In this document: piece after piece, positions 38,287-46,964 of the stretch
Layout: every line of letters starts with the position of its first letter
Position numbering within the stretch: position 1 is the first letter of the stretch
NCBI GenBank assembly: GCA_963844575.1
Contig: CAWJOU010000005.1
Location: forward strand, 3,410,001-3,474,000
Length of the DNA stretch: 64,000 nt
Source of the DNA: DASZUK01 sp963844575
Lineage (GTDB): Bacteria; Actinomycetota; Acidimicrobiia; Acidimicrobiales; RAAP-2
Direction: 5' to 3'
The notes under the pieces: generated by a model
Seen by the model: the letters and a program-made list of their open reading frames with translations, nothing else
Databases searched by the model: none
Told to the model about the DNA's origin: nothing
Program-made: the position numbers and the translations under genes

Positions 38287-40998
38287 GTGCTGTTCGACGG
38301 GGTATCCCACCAGGTCCCGGACATCGATCCCGGCGAGACGGCGGAGTGGGTCGACTCGTTCGACGCGGTCGTCGACACCCGTGGGCGGACGCGCGCCCGG
38401 TACCTGCTGATGAAGCTGCTGGAGCGGGCCCGGGCGCTGCAGGTCGAGTTCCCGGCGACGGTATCGACGCCGTACGTCAACACGATCCCGGCCGACGAGG
38501 AGCCATGGTTCCCCGGCGACGAGCACGTCGAGCGGCGGATCCGGGCGTTCATCCGCTGGAACGCCGCGGTCATGGTGGTCCGGGCGAACATGCGGACGGA
38601 CGGCATCGGCGGCCACCTGTCGACGTACGCCAGCTCGGCGTCGCTCTACGAGGTCGGCTTCAACCACTTCTTCCGGGGTAAGGACGACGGCGGCGCGGGC
38701 GACCAGATCTACTTCCAGGGCCACGCGTCCCCGGGCATCTACGCCCGGGCGTACGTCGAGGGGCGGTTGACCGAGACCGAGCTGGACAACTTCCGCCACG
38801 AGGTCGGTGGCGACGGGCTCCCGAGCTACCCGCACCCGCGGTCGATGCCGAAGTTCTGGGAGTTCCCGACGGTGTCGATGGGCCTCGGCCCGATCAGCGC
38901 GATCTACCAGGCGCACATCAACCGTTACCTGCAGCACCGCCGGCTCGTCGACACCAGCGCCAGCCGGGTCTGGTGCTTCGTCGGCGACGGCGAGATGGAC
39001 GAGCCGGAGTCGGTCGGCGCGCTCGGCGTGGCCGGCCGGGAGCACCTCGACAACCTCATCTTCGTCGTCAACTGCAACCTGCAGCGGCTCGACGGCCCGG
39101 TGCGCGGCAACGGCAAGATCATCCAGGAGCTCGAAGCCCTCTACCGCGGGGCCGGGTGGAACGTGATCAAGGTCATCTGGGGCTCGCGCTGGGACGAGCT
39201 GCTCGCCCGCGACGTCGACGGCGTCCTGCTCGACAAGATGAACACGACCGTCGACGGCGAGTTCCAGAAGTACGCCACCGAGGCCGGGGCGTACATCCGC
39301 GAGCACTTCTTCGGCCCCGACCCGCGGCTGCGCAAGATGGTCGAGCACCTGAGTGACGACGAGCTGCGGAGCCTGCCCCGGGGTGGGCACGACTACCGGA
39401 AGCTCTACGCGGCCTACAAGCTGGCCACCGAGCAGCGGGGCGCGCCGACGGTCATCTTGGCCAAGACGATCAAGGGCTGGACGCTCGGCCCCCAGATCGA
39501 GGCCCGCAACGCCACCCACCAGATCAAGAAAATGACGAAGGACCAGCTGCGGACGTTGCGGGACCGGCTGTACCTGGCCGACGAGATCCCCGACGCCGCC
39601 CTCGAGGCCGACGAGCCGCCGTACTACCGACCGCCGGAGGGCTCGGAGGTGCACGAGTACCTGATGGCCCGGCGCAAGATGCTGGCCGGCGCGGTGCCCC
39701 GGCGGGTCGTCCGGCCGGCTCGGGTCACGCTCCCGGACCCGAAGGTCTTCGCCGATCTGGCGGCCGGCTCGGGCAAGCAGGCCGCGTCGACGACGATGGC
39801 GTTCGCCCGGCTGCTGCGGAACCTCGTCCGCGATCCGGCGTTCGGCCCGCTCGTCGCCCCGATCGTCTCCGACGAGGCCCGCACGTTCGGTCTCGAGCCG
39901 ATCATCGCCGAGGCGAAGATCTACGCGCCGGACGGCCAGCGGTACGTGCCGGTCGACGCCGACCTCCCGCTCAAGTACGCGGAGAGCACGTCCGGCCAGC
40001 TCCTCCAGGAGGGGATCACCGAGGCCGGCGCGATCGCGTCGTTCACCGCCCTGGCGACGTCGTACGCCACCTGGGGCCACCCGATGCTGCCGGTCTTCCT
40101 CTTCTATTCGATGTTCGGCTTCCAGCGAGTTGGCGACCTGGCGTGGGCCCTCGGCGACATGCGCGGCCGCGGCATCCTGGCCGGCTGCACGGCCGGGCGG
40201 ACGACGCTCATCGGCGAGGGCCTGCAGCACGACGACGGCCATTCGCCGCTGCTGGCGTCGACGAACCCCGCCGCGGCGATCTACGACCCGGCGTTTTCCT
40301 ACGAGATCGCGGTGATCGTCGAGGACGCGGTCAACCGGATGCTCGGGTCGGATCCCGAGGACCGGTTCTGGTACCTGACGCTCTACAACGAGACGTACCC
40401 GATGCCGGCGTTGCCGGAGGGGCCGGCCGGTGACGTCATCCGGGCCGGGATCGTCCGCGGCCTCTACCGGTTCGCCGAGCCGGCGGTCGTCGACGGTGGC
40501 CGGGCGACGGCCAGCCTGTGCTTCTCCGGGTCGATGTGGCAGGTGGCGATGGAAGCGCGCCGGCGGCTGGCCGACGAGTGGGGGGTGTCGGCCGATGCGT
40601 GGTCGGCGACGTCGTGGACGTCGGTCCGCCAGGACGCCATCGCGGTCGAGCGGTGGAACCGCCTGCACCCTGACGACCCGCCGCGCCGGCCGTACGTCAC
40701 CGACGTCCTCGGCCGCGATCGCGGGCCGGTGGTGGCGGTGACCGACTTCATGCGAGCCGTCCCCGACCAGATCGCCCGCTGGGTACCCCGGCCGTTCACG
40801 TCGCTCGGCACCGATGGGTTCGGCCGCTCCGACGCCCGCGACGCCCTGCGCCGTTACTTCGAAGTCGACGCGGCCCACGTCGTCGTCGCCGTCCTCGCCG
40901 CGCTGGCCGCCGACGGGACGGTCGACCGCGCCGCGGTGGCAAAGGCGATCAGCCGGTACGGGATCGACCCCGACGCCGTCGAGCCGTTCGCCGTCTGA
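38287..40998 (+). CDS. aceE: Pyruvate dehydrogenase E1 component, homodimeric type
   Basis: 903 residues. Thiamine diphosphate motif GDGEMDEPESVGALGVAGRE (~residues 235-255), VVNCNLQRLDGPVRGNGKII, HASPGIYARAYVEGRLTE near the N-terminal active site, and DGHSPLLASTNPAAAIYDPA. Decarboxylates pyruvate and reductively acetylates the lipoyl group of E2. E2 and Lpd are encoded 2-3 kb away in the opposite orientation. Complete and unbroken. GTG start at 38287. Confidence 0.96.
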   Translation: MLFDGVSHQVPDIDPGETAEWVDSFDAVVDTRGRTRARYLLMKLLERARALQVEFPATVSTPYVNTIPADEEPWFPGDEHVERRIRAFIRWNAAVMVVRANMRTDGIGGHLSTYASSASLYEVGFNHFFRGKDDGGAGDQIYFQGHASPGIYARAYVEGRLTETELDNFRHEVGGDGLPSYPHPRSMPKFWEFPTVSMGLGPISAIYQAHINRYLQHRRLVDTSASRVWCFVGDGEMDEPESVGALGVAGREHLDNLIFVVNCNLQRLDGPVRGNGKIIQELEALYRGAGWNVIKVIWGSRWDELLARDVDGVLLDKMNTTVDGEFQKYATEAGAYIREHFFGPDPRLRKMVEHLSDDELRSLPRGGHDYRKLYAAYKLATEQRGAPTVILAKTIKGWTLGPQIEARNATHQIKKMTKDQLRTLRDRLYLADEIPDAALEADEPPYYRPPEGSEVHEYLMARRKMLAGAVPRRVVRPARVTLPDPKVFADLAAGSGKQAASTTMAFARLLRNLVRDPAFGPLVAPIVSDEARTFGLEPIIAEAKIYAPDGQRYVPVDADLPLKYAESTSGQLLQEGITEAGAIASFTALATSYATWGHPMLPVFLFYSMFGFQRVGDLAWALGDMRGRGILAGCTAGRTTLIGEGLQHDDGHSPLLASTNPAAAIYDPAFSYEIAVIVEDAVNRMLGSDPEDRFWYLTLYNETYPMPALPEGPAGDVIRAGIVRGLYRFAEPAVVDGGRATASLCFSGSMWQVAMEARRRLADEWGVSADAWSATSWTSVRQDAIAVERWNRLHPDDPPRRPYVTDVLGRDRGPVVAVTDFMRAVPDQIARWVPRPFTSLGTDGFGRSDARDALRRYFEVDAAHVVVAVLAALAADGTVDRAAVAKAISRYGIDPDAVEPFAV

Positions 40999-41024
40999 GC
41001 GCCGCCGGCCTCCGCCGACTCAGC

Positions 41025-41477
41025 TCAGTGGGGCTCCCAGGCGTCCGGGTCGGCCGTCAGCTTGAGGACGGACTTCGGCAGCTTCCCCGACGCCGCCTGG
41101 GCGAGGGTCACGTTCTCGAGCACCTGGCGGAGGCTGGCTCGCACGGCCACCCAGACCTGCTGGAGGTGCTCGGCCGACCCCTCGTAGAACGTCGCCTCCG
41201 GGCGGAAGCCGCGCACCTCGGCCAGCGGACCGTCGAGGGCGCGGATGATCTCGGCCAGCGTTATCTGCTCGGGTGCCCGGGCCAGGCGGTACCCGCCCTC
41301 GGCGCCCCGCTGGCTGGCCACCAGACCGGCCCGGCGCAGCTCGGCCAGGATCGCCCCGAGGAACCGGGGCGGCAGACCCTGGTCGGAGGCGAGGACTTCA
41401 GCCGTCTGTGGCGCGCCGGCGACGGCGAGCGACAGGAGGGCGCGGAGTCCGTAGTCGACCTTGGCCGGGATGTGCAC
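41025..41477 (-). CDS. Rrf2-family transcriptional regulator without cysteines
   Basis: 150 residues. MHIPAKVDYGLRALLSLAVA and VLASDQGLPPRFLGAILAEL form the winged helix; LRRAGLVASQRGAEGGYRLA is the wing; ITLAEIIRALDGPLAEVRGF the dimer helix. No Cys occurs anywhere, so it cannot carry the 2Fe-2S cluster of IscR or NsrR-type members and presumably senses something else. Convergent with aceE, 26 bp apart. Confidence 0.9.
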   Translation of the reverse strand: MHIPAKVDYGLRALLSLAVAGAPQTAEVLASDQGLPPRFLGAILAELRRAGLVASQRGAEGGYRLARAPEQITLAEIIRALDGPLAEVRGFRPEATFYEGSAEHLQQVWVAVRASLRQVLENVTLAQAASGKLPKSVLKLTADPDAWEPH

Positions 41478-41544
41478 GTCAATGATTCTGCCCCGGCTGG
41501 CGCCTCCAGCGGGCGATCCGCCCGTTGGAGGGTCCGCCGACGCC

Positions 41545-42366
41545 TCAGCCGGCCCCGGTCGTCGACGTCGTGGCCGTCGTCGGGAGGGTGACGGCGATGG
41601 CCCCGGACGGGGCGCGGACCGTGATCGCCTGGTCGACGTTCGAGAACGTGACGGACAGCGAGACCGACAGGCCGGCGGCCTGCAGGTGCCCGGCCACCCC
41701 GAGGAGATACGGCTTTCCGGTAGTGGCCACCATGTACCGAATCGCGCCCGACGGACCGCCGGACCCGGTGGTCGGCGCCTTTCCCGAGACGACGACGACC
41801 GGGTGGCCGCTGACCGTCGCCTTGCCGGTCGTCTTGAGGACGAGGCTCGATGTCGGTGTCAACGACGTGGCGTGGAAGAACTGCCGGGCGTCGAGGAACT
41901 CAGCGGCCGACGCGAGACTGCTTTTTGTCAGCGAGGCGTCGATCCACTTCCCGTCGTACTTCTTCGCCGCCTTCGCCCCGACCGCATGGCGCCAGAACGA
42001 GTTGTTGGCGCGGACGTAGATGGTTTTGCCGACCTTGACGAACCGGGCCGTGAGGCCGTCCGCGACGATCGTCCCCGAGCCGTTGCCGTTGCCGTTGCCG
42101 TTGCCGGCATCCGTCACGTGGAGGCCGATGGTGGTGCCGGCCAGCGACACGTGCCCGACCGCGGTGAACGACCGGGCCGCCTTCGTCGTCTGCAGCCCGG
42201 TTTCGACGATCTTGCTCGGCGGCAGCGACGAGACGCCGTTGCCGCTGGCCGCCGACGCCACCCCAGCGGGGACGGCCCCGGCCATCCCGGCCAGGGCGAC
42301 GATCGCCACCGCCGAGACGGACAACGGCACCCGGTGTCGGGCCGAACGGGTCGTCGTTGCGGTCAT
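41545..42366 (-). CDS. Secreted protein with LppX/LprG-like pattern (no lipobox)
   Basis: 273 residues. Signal peptide: Arg/Ser start, VAIVALAGMAGAVPAGVASA core and cleavage. The mature region has repeated antiparallel-strand patterns such as SFTAVGHVSLAGTTIGLHVT, KTIYVRANNSFWRHAVG, ASAAEFLDARQFFHATS, VVVVSGKAPTTGSG and KPYLLGVAGHLQAAGL, which resemble the U-shaped lipid-carrier lipoproteins. A (Gly-Asn)5 repeat is coded by a hexamer DNA repeat at 42083-42108. No lipobox Cys is seen, so it is probably secreted or cell-wall associated. The similarity to LppX is my reading and unproven. The 168 bp upstream (42367-42534) show no gene. Confidence 0.6.
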   Translation of the reverse strand: MTATTTRSARHRVPLSVSAVAIVALAGMAGAVPAGVASAASGNGVSSLPPSKIVETGLQTTKAARSFTAVGHVSLAGTTIGLHVTDAGNGNGNGNGSGTIVADGLTARFVKVGKTIYVRANNSFWRHAVGAKAAKKYDGKWIDASLTKSSLASAAEFLDARQFFHATSLTPTSSLVLKTTGKATVSGHPVVVVSGKAPTTGSGGPSGAIRYMVATTGKPYLLGVAGHLQAAGLSVSLSVTFSNVDQAITVRAPSGAIAVTLPTTATTSTTGAG

Positions 42367-42534
42367 CTCGGGGCACCCCCCGCGGCGCAGGCCGCTGCAT
42401 CGGCACCCGGTCGATCCGGACGCCCTCGACCGGTACGGCTCGGTCGGCGAGACTCTACAGGTCGTTCTCAGGCTGATCCCAGGATTGATCCACGCTTTCG
42501 AGGCTCGGGCGTGCCGGTCGCGTCGCCCTCAGCC

Positions 42535-43437
42535 TCAGAGGAGCGGCTCGAAGAGGTCGCCGAGCTCGTCGACCCGCTCGACGACGTCGATCGCTTCGAA
42601 GACCAGCTCGTCCGGACGGCCGGACTCGACGCAGGCCGCGACCTCGTCCCACGTCACCGGCGTCGACACCGTCGGGTGCGGGCGGGCCCGCAGCGAGTAC
42701 GGCGCGACGGTCGTCTTCGCGCCGTGGTTCTGGCTCCAGTCGATGAGCACCTTGCCGTTGCGGAGGTCGCGCCGCATGTTCGAGACGACGTGCCGCGGGT
42801 GGTCGGCTTCGATCCGCCGGGCCAGGTCGTGGGCGTCGTCCCGGACGTCGGGCCACCGGCGGGCCGGGCGGAGCGGGACGTAGAGCTGCAGGCCCTTGGC
42901 CCCGCTGGTCTTCGGGTTGGCATCCAAGCCGTCGTCGGCCAGCGCGTCCCGCAGCCACTGCCCGACCCGGCAGCAGTCGACCAGGTCGGACGGCGCGCCG
43001 GGGTCGAGGTCGAAGACCATCAGGTCGACGGGGCCGTACTCGCCCTTCCGCCGCCACCGCCACATCGGCACGTGGAGCTCCAGCGCGGCCAGGTTGGCCG
43101 CCCACACGAGCGCCGCCGGCTCGTCGAGGACGACGTAGTCGATCGACCCGTCGCTCTTTTCGCTCCGCGGCACCGCCACGGTCCGGACCCAGTCCGGCGT
43201 GCCGCGCGGGGCGTTCTTCTCGTAGAACGACTCGCCGTCGACGCCGTCGGGACAGCGGCGCATCGTCAGCGGCCGGTCGTGCAGGTGCGGCAGCAGGACC
43301 GGCGCGATCCGCGAGTAGTAGGCGATCACGTCGGCCTTGGTGAACCCCGCCTCCGGGTAGAGCACCTTGTCGAGGTTCGACAGCTGCAGCCGTCGACCGT
43401 CGACGTCGACGGTCGACGTCGTCCGATCGGGGCTCAT
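42535..43437 (-). CDS. Stand-alone LigD-type polymerase/primase domain
   Basis: 300 residues of archaeo-eukaryotic primase fold, as in the POL domain of mycobacterial LigD. Motifs: LSNLDKVLYPEAGFTKADVI, YYSRIAPVLLPHLHDRPLTM, LMVFDLDPGAPS (metal Asp pair), LYVPLRPARRWPDVRDDAHD, RGKVLIDWSQN-like KVLIDWSQNHGAKTTVA. Adds nucleotides and fills gaps during non-homologous end joining. No Ku and no ligase or nuclease domain lies in the window, so the partner is elsewhere. Confidence 0.92.
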   Translation of the reverse strand: MSPDRTTSTVDVDGRRLQLSNLDKVLYPEAGFTKADVIAYYSRIAPVLLPHLHDRPLTMRRCPDGVDGESFYEKNAPRGTPDWVRTVAVPRSEKSDGSIDYVVLDEPAALVWAANLAALELHVPMWRWRRKGEYGPVDLMVFDLDPGAPSDLVDCCRVGQWLRDALADDGLDANPKTSGAKGLQLYVPLRPARRWPDVRDDAHDLARRIEADHPRHVVSNMRRDLRNGKVLIDWSQNHGAKTTVAPYSLRARPHPTVSTPVTWDEVAACVESGRPDELVFEAIDVVERVDELGDLFEPLL

Positions 43438-43444
43438 GCCGCGG

Positions 43445-43699
43445 TCAGGACGGCGCGGCCGCCCGCCGCCGGAGCGGGGGCAGCGTCGGTGGCGGTTGGC
43501 GGCGCGGCGGCAGCTCGGCCAGTAGCGCGGTCGTCGCGTCGGCGACCTGACGGACCGCGGCCTCGAACGCCGGGCCGGTCGCCACCGACGTCGACTGGAC
43601 GCCGCTCACCTTGCGCACGTACTGCCGGGCCGCGGCCTCGATCTCGTCGGCCGTCGCGGCCGGCTCCAGGCCTCGGAGAGTGGTGATGTTGCGGCACAT
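43445..43699 (-). CDS. DUF2277 family protein
   Basis: 84 residues. MCRNITTLRGLEPAATADEI matches the constant DUF2277 start (MCRNI.TL), followed by EAAARQYVRKVSGVQSTSVA and AAVRQVADATTALLAELPPR. Small conserved actinobacterial protein of unknown function. Stop 8 bp before the LigD-POL start; probably cotranscribed with it. Confidence 0.88.
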   Translation of the reverse strand: MCRNITTLRGLEPAATADEIEAAARQYVRKVSGVQSTSVATGPAFEAAVRQVADATTALLAELPPRRQPPPTLPPLRRRAAAPS

Positions 43700-43725
43700 C
43701 TCGCCAGGCTATGGCGACCGGCCCT

Positions 43726-45040
43726 GTTGCCTCACGTCAAATCCTCCGGGAGCCCTGATTCGTTGCCTCACCTAAAAGCTCCGGATGGGGGGAAGCGGTG
43801 AAGGACCGGTTGACGGACCGTTGGCGGGCCGGCCTCTTCTCGAGGGAGAGGCGTTCGAGCTGTTGGCAGAGGCGGTCGATCTCCCGCTGGAGTTGACCGG
43901 GGTGCAAAGCGTTCCGGGCCCGGGTGAGGGCCCCGCGCTGGGCCGGGGTGAGGACCCCGGCATCGACGGCTCGTTGGAAGGGGGTGGCGGCGGCGTCATG
44001 GCGCTTGATGACCTTGGCCCCGACCCGGGTCCGGGCGACCAGCTTCTGCTGGGTCAGCACCAGGTTGGTGAAGCCCCGGTCGAGCTCCCAGATCCGGTTG
44101 AGCAGGCTGAGCTCGGCCGCCGTGTCGAAGCGGAGATAGCCGACCAGCTCTCGGACGTGGGTCCAGTTCTTCTGCTCGACGTGAGCCCCGTCGTTCTTGT
44201 TGCCCGGCCGGGACCGGGTGAAGGTGATCTTTCGTTCGCGGCAGTACTCGAAGAGGTGGGCGTTGATGAACTCGGAGCCGTTGTCCGAGTCGAGGCCGAG
44301 GACCCGGAACGGGAAGCACCTGGCGGCGCGGTCGATGGCCCGGGTCACCCAGCTGGCCGCCTTGTTCTTGACCGAGCGGTTCACCGTCCAGCCGGTGGCC
44401 ACGTCGGTCATGGTGAGGGTGAAGCAGAACTCCCCGAACGAGCTCCCGCCCTCGTGACCGACCAGGTCGATCTCGCAGAAACCCGGGACGCCCTCGTCCC
44501 ATTCCGACCAGGTCCGGATGGGGATCTGGGACTTGAGGATGCTCCCGGGCCGGGTGTGGGAGCGGCCCCGCACCCCGGCCAGGACCTTGGCCCCCCGAAG
44601 GCGCCGGTCGATGGTGGCCGGGCTCATGGCACAGAGCAGCCGGGCCTCGTGCTCGGTGAGGTCGAGCTCGCCGTCTCGGTGCAAGAGCGGGACGAGCAAC
44701 GAGAGCATCGGGGCCAGGCGCTTGCCGGCTGGCTGGCGACCGGCCCGCCAGCACAGCTCCAAGGCCGAGACCACCCGGGCCGAGTAGACGGGGGTCCGGG
44801 GCCGACGGACCCGGACCACCCGAATCTCGCCGGCCCCCCGCAGCTCTGACCGGGCGTGGTCCCGGTGCCACCCGGTGAGCTCGACCAGCTGGTCGAGCAC
44901 CGTCGACTTCTCGGCCTTGGTCCCTCGGCGATAGGCCGCCGCCATCTTGTTCGTGACTGCCTTGCGCTCGCCCATCGAAAGCTCCATGGATCAGGCGTAG
45001 ACCCCGACGTCACCAGGCGGAGGTTTTACGTGAGGCAACG
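43726..45040 (-). mobile_element. Insertion sequence with ~22-bp terminal inverted repeats and a doubled left end
   Basis: Right end 45019-45040; on the minus strand it starts CGTTGCCTCACGTAAAACC. Left inner end 43761-43782 (CGTTGCCTCACCTAAAAGC) matches at 20 of 22 positions. A second, partial copy of the left end sits 35 bp outside at 43726-43747 in the same orientation, and the transposase stop codon falls within it, which suggests the outer copy is the real end. No clear target duplication is visible. Confidence 0.85.
43737..44987 (-). CDS. DDE transposase/integrase (ISNCY-like)
   Basis: 416 residues. N-terminal helical DNA-binding region (KAVTNKMAAAYRRGTKAEKS), then an rve-type catalytic core: PGFCEIDLVGHEGGSSFGEF (first Asp), LGLDSDNGSEFINAHLFEYC (second Asp, DNGSEF), and the Glu in HVEQKNWTHVRELVGYLRF. 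This layout and MSPATIDRRLRG before the core match ISNCY/integrase-type transposases. Complete with no frameshifts, so potentially active. The stop is inside the outer end repeat. Confidence 0.9.
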   Translation of the reverse strand: MELSMGERKAVTNKMAAAYRRGTKAEKSTVLDQLVELTGWHRDHARSELRGAGEIRVVRVRRPRTPVYSARVVSALELCWRAGRQPAGKRLAPMLSLLVPLLHRDGELDLTEHEARLLCAMSPATIDRRLRGAKVLAGVRGRSHTRPGSILKSQIPIRTWSEWDEGVPGFCEIDLVGHEGGSSFGEFCFTLTMTDVATGWTVNRSVKNKAASWVTRAIDRAARCFPFRVLGLDSDNGSEFINAHLFEYCRERKITFTRSRPGNKNDGAHVEQKNWTHVRELVGYLRFDTAAELSLLNRIWELDRGFTNLVLTQQKLVARTRVGAKVIKRHDAAATPFQRAVDAGVLTPAQRGALTRARNALHPGQLQREIDRLCQQLERLSLEKRPARQRSVNRSFTASPHPELLGEATNQGSRRI

Positions 45041-45501
45041 AATGGAGCTACGCGGAGGTTTCCGATGAGTCATCTCTGAAGGAGCGCAGTTTGTCAACGG
45101 GGTGCCGAAGGCTCCGTCGGCAGTTTTTGGTGCCAGATACCGGTGAGCTCACGATCGACGGGCGCGCCAAGGTGGGGCCTCGGGGGAACCGAGAACCGGG
45201 AGGGCGGTCAAGGCCGGCCGCAGGGCGCCCGAAGGGGCAGCCTTGACGGCCCGGTCAGGTGGCCGGTCACATCGTGGATGCCGAAGCCCGTCAGGGCTTC
45301 GTGCGTGCGGTCCGTCTCCAGGGCCAGGCAGTACTGGCAGGGCAGCCCGGGAACCCGGGTGCCGGTCATCTCTTCGTCGAGCGTGTCGACATGGAGTGGT
45401 TCGGCCGCAACCCGGTGGGCTCAATCAACGCGTCGGCCACGCCGCAGAGCGGGGGCCATGACTCACAACGAGCTCGCACCGGGTTGCGTCCGTCCCGGGT
45501 C
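45041..45501. other. 461 bp between two insertion sequences, no gene recognised
   Basis: Fills the gap between the IS and the IS110 transposase stop. On the minus strand, 45237-45397 holds a short open stretch with GLPCQYCLALETDRTHEALT and GFGIHDVTGHLTG, which may be a small zinc-finger (CxxC) peptide remnant, but I cannot support it as a gene. Part of this is probably the IS110 right end. Confidence 0.5.
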
Positions 45502-46518
45502 TCACCCCGCCTCGGCCAGGCAACGGATCTCGCCGTCGCGCAGGCCGTAGTAGACGAGGATGAGAAGTTTGCGGGCCGCCGCCACCCGGCCGATCCCGTT
45601 CCCCCGGCGTTCGCCCACCCGGCGGTGGTGGTCCCGGATGGGGTTGGCGGTGCGCTGTCGGGCCACGGCCTCGACAGCGGCCCAGCGCACGAGGCGGCTG
45701 CCCTGCTTGGTGATGTGGCCCCGGCGGACCTTCTCGTCGGACTCGTGGTGGGTGGGGGTGAGCCCGGCCCAGCTGCACAGGTGCCGGGCGCTCTTGAACC
45801 TCGAGATGTCGCCGATCTCGGCCACGAAGACCGAGGCCAGCACCGGCCCGACGCCCGGGATGGCCTGGACGGCGTGGTAGCCGAGGTCGCCACAGAACAA
45901 CGGGGCGACCGCCTTCTCCAGCGTGGCGATTTCCCGGTCGATCAGCTCGATCAGGTCTCGGAGGCTGGCCACCCGGATGCGATAGGCGTCGGCCAGGTGC
46001 ACCCGGTCGAGCAGCGCCCGTCCAGCCACGCCGAACAGGTCGCTCATGGGCACGGTCACCCCCTCCTTGGCCAGCACCGCATGGACCTGGGCCTTGAGGC
46101 CCGAGCGCAGCTGGACGAGCTTGGCTCGGTAGCGGACGAGCTCACGGAGCTCTCGGACCGCCGGCGGGGCCACCCAGGCCTCGGCCAGGCGTCCCATCCG
46201 CAGCAGGTCGACGAGATCGGTGGCGTCTCGCTCGTCGTTCTTCACCCGCCGGTGGCCCCAGTTGTTGCCGAGCGGGTGGGCCAGGTGCACGCTCGCCCCG
46301 CATTCTTCGAGCACGTCGGCGGCCCAGTACCAGCCGTAGGTGGCTTCGAGGATCACCTCGGGATGCTCGCCGGCCTTGGCCAGCTCGGCCGAGAGGGCCA
46401 CGGCGTCGTTGTCGATGCGGATCGTCTCCAGCGTCTCGCCGGCATCATTGCGCCGCACGAGCACGCTACGGCGCCGGTGCAGGTCGATACCGACGTACTG
46501 TTGTTGGTGTTGTTCCAC
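45502..46518 (-). CDS. IS110-family transposase, intact
   Basis: 338 residues from GTG 46518, chosen because an AAGGAG RBS lies 6-8 nt upstream and VEQHQQQYVGIDLHRRRSV is the family start. DEDD catalytic residues: Asp in GIDLHRR, Glu in ILEATYGWYWAADVLE, Asp pair in NDERDATDLVDLLRMG. The transposase_20 domain has IPGVGPVLASVFVAEIGDIS, RFKSARHLCSWAGLTPT and ITKQGSRLVRWAAVEA with the catalytic Ser. Uses a bridge RNA-guided mechanism known for IS110; a bridge RNA gene should lie in its flanks. Unbroken, so possibly mobile. Confidence 0.93.
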   Translation of the reverse strand: MEQHQQQYVGIDLHRRRSVLVRRNDAGETLETIRIDNDAVALSAELAKAGEHPEVILEATYGWYWAADVLEECGASVHLAHPLGNNWGHRRVKNDERDATDLVDLLRMGRLAEAWVAPPAVRELRELVRYRAKLVQLRSGLKAQVHAVLAKEGVTVPMSDLFGVAGRALLDRVHLADAYRIRVASLRDLIELIDREIATLEKAVAPLFCGDLGYHAVQAIPGVGPVLASVFVAEIGDISRFKSARHLCSWAGLTPTHHESDEKVRRGHITKQGSRLVRWAAVEAVARQRTANPIRDHHRRVGERRGNGIGRVAAARKLLILVYYGLRDGEIRCLAEAG

Positions 46519-46798
46519 GGGAGTCTCCTTCCGTCGTCTTCGGGTTGGTTTGGTAACCCCAAGTGTGCTTGACACACCTGGTCCCGGGCGGCGGGGGGAG
46601 GACTCCCGCTGGATCTCCTTCGGCTTCGATCGGGTAGTGGACCCAGCAACGCGGCTCGATGTCACGGGATCGTTCCTCGTGCTCGGCGTGTGGGCCGGTA
46701 CGTTCACTGAGGCCCCTCACGCGGGAGCGGCGCTGCGCTCCTTCATCACATCAACGCGCGGCCGGCGGTCGGTACCCCAACCTGCGGTACGCTGTGTC
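46519..46798. other. 280 bp between IS110 transposase and the riboswitch, no gene
   Basis: Upstream flank of the transposase. In IS110-family elements this non-coding flank encodes the bridge RNA or carries the left end; that is family knowledge, not proven here. The last ~40 bp contain GGTACGCTGTG, a possible -10 region for the riboswitch transcript. Confidence 0.5.
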
Positions 46799-46903
46799 CA
46801 GAAGGGGAGTAGCCCCCAATCGGTGGTCGACATGCTGGCTCGCTGAGACTGACTCAGTGGGCCCGGTCACCGGACCTGTTCGCAGGTGGGCGAGACCTTC
46901 GTT
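46799..46903 (+). promoter_or_regulatory. yybP-ykoY manganese riboswitch
   Basis: Starts GAAGGGGAGTAGC, the conserved 5' loop of the yybP-ykoY family. It continues through GTCGACATGCTGG (second conserved loop), then two variable hairpins (GAGACTGACTC; CACCGGACCTGTTCGCAGGTG region), and closes with GCGAGACCTTC. P1 pairs GAAGG (46801-46805) with CCTTC (46896-46900). Senses Mn2+ and, in many bacteria, turns on exporters of the UPF0016/MntP kind. The gene starts 62 nt after the aptamer, leaving space for an expression platform. Confidence 0.9.
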
Positions 46904-46964
46904 CCAGCCAGTCGTCGTGGCCGGGGCGAGGGCACACCCTTCGGCCCGGCGAGGAGAGCTCAGC

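Noticed and set aside
42535..43437. A full non-homologous end-joining locus (Ku + LigD)
   Set aside because: Only the POL domain is present; no Ku, ligase or nuclease domain in the window.
45237..45397. Small CxxC peptide gene on the minus strand between the two IS elements
   Set aside because: No start codon with an RBS and no recognisable family; probably a remnant in IS flank.
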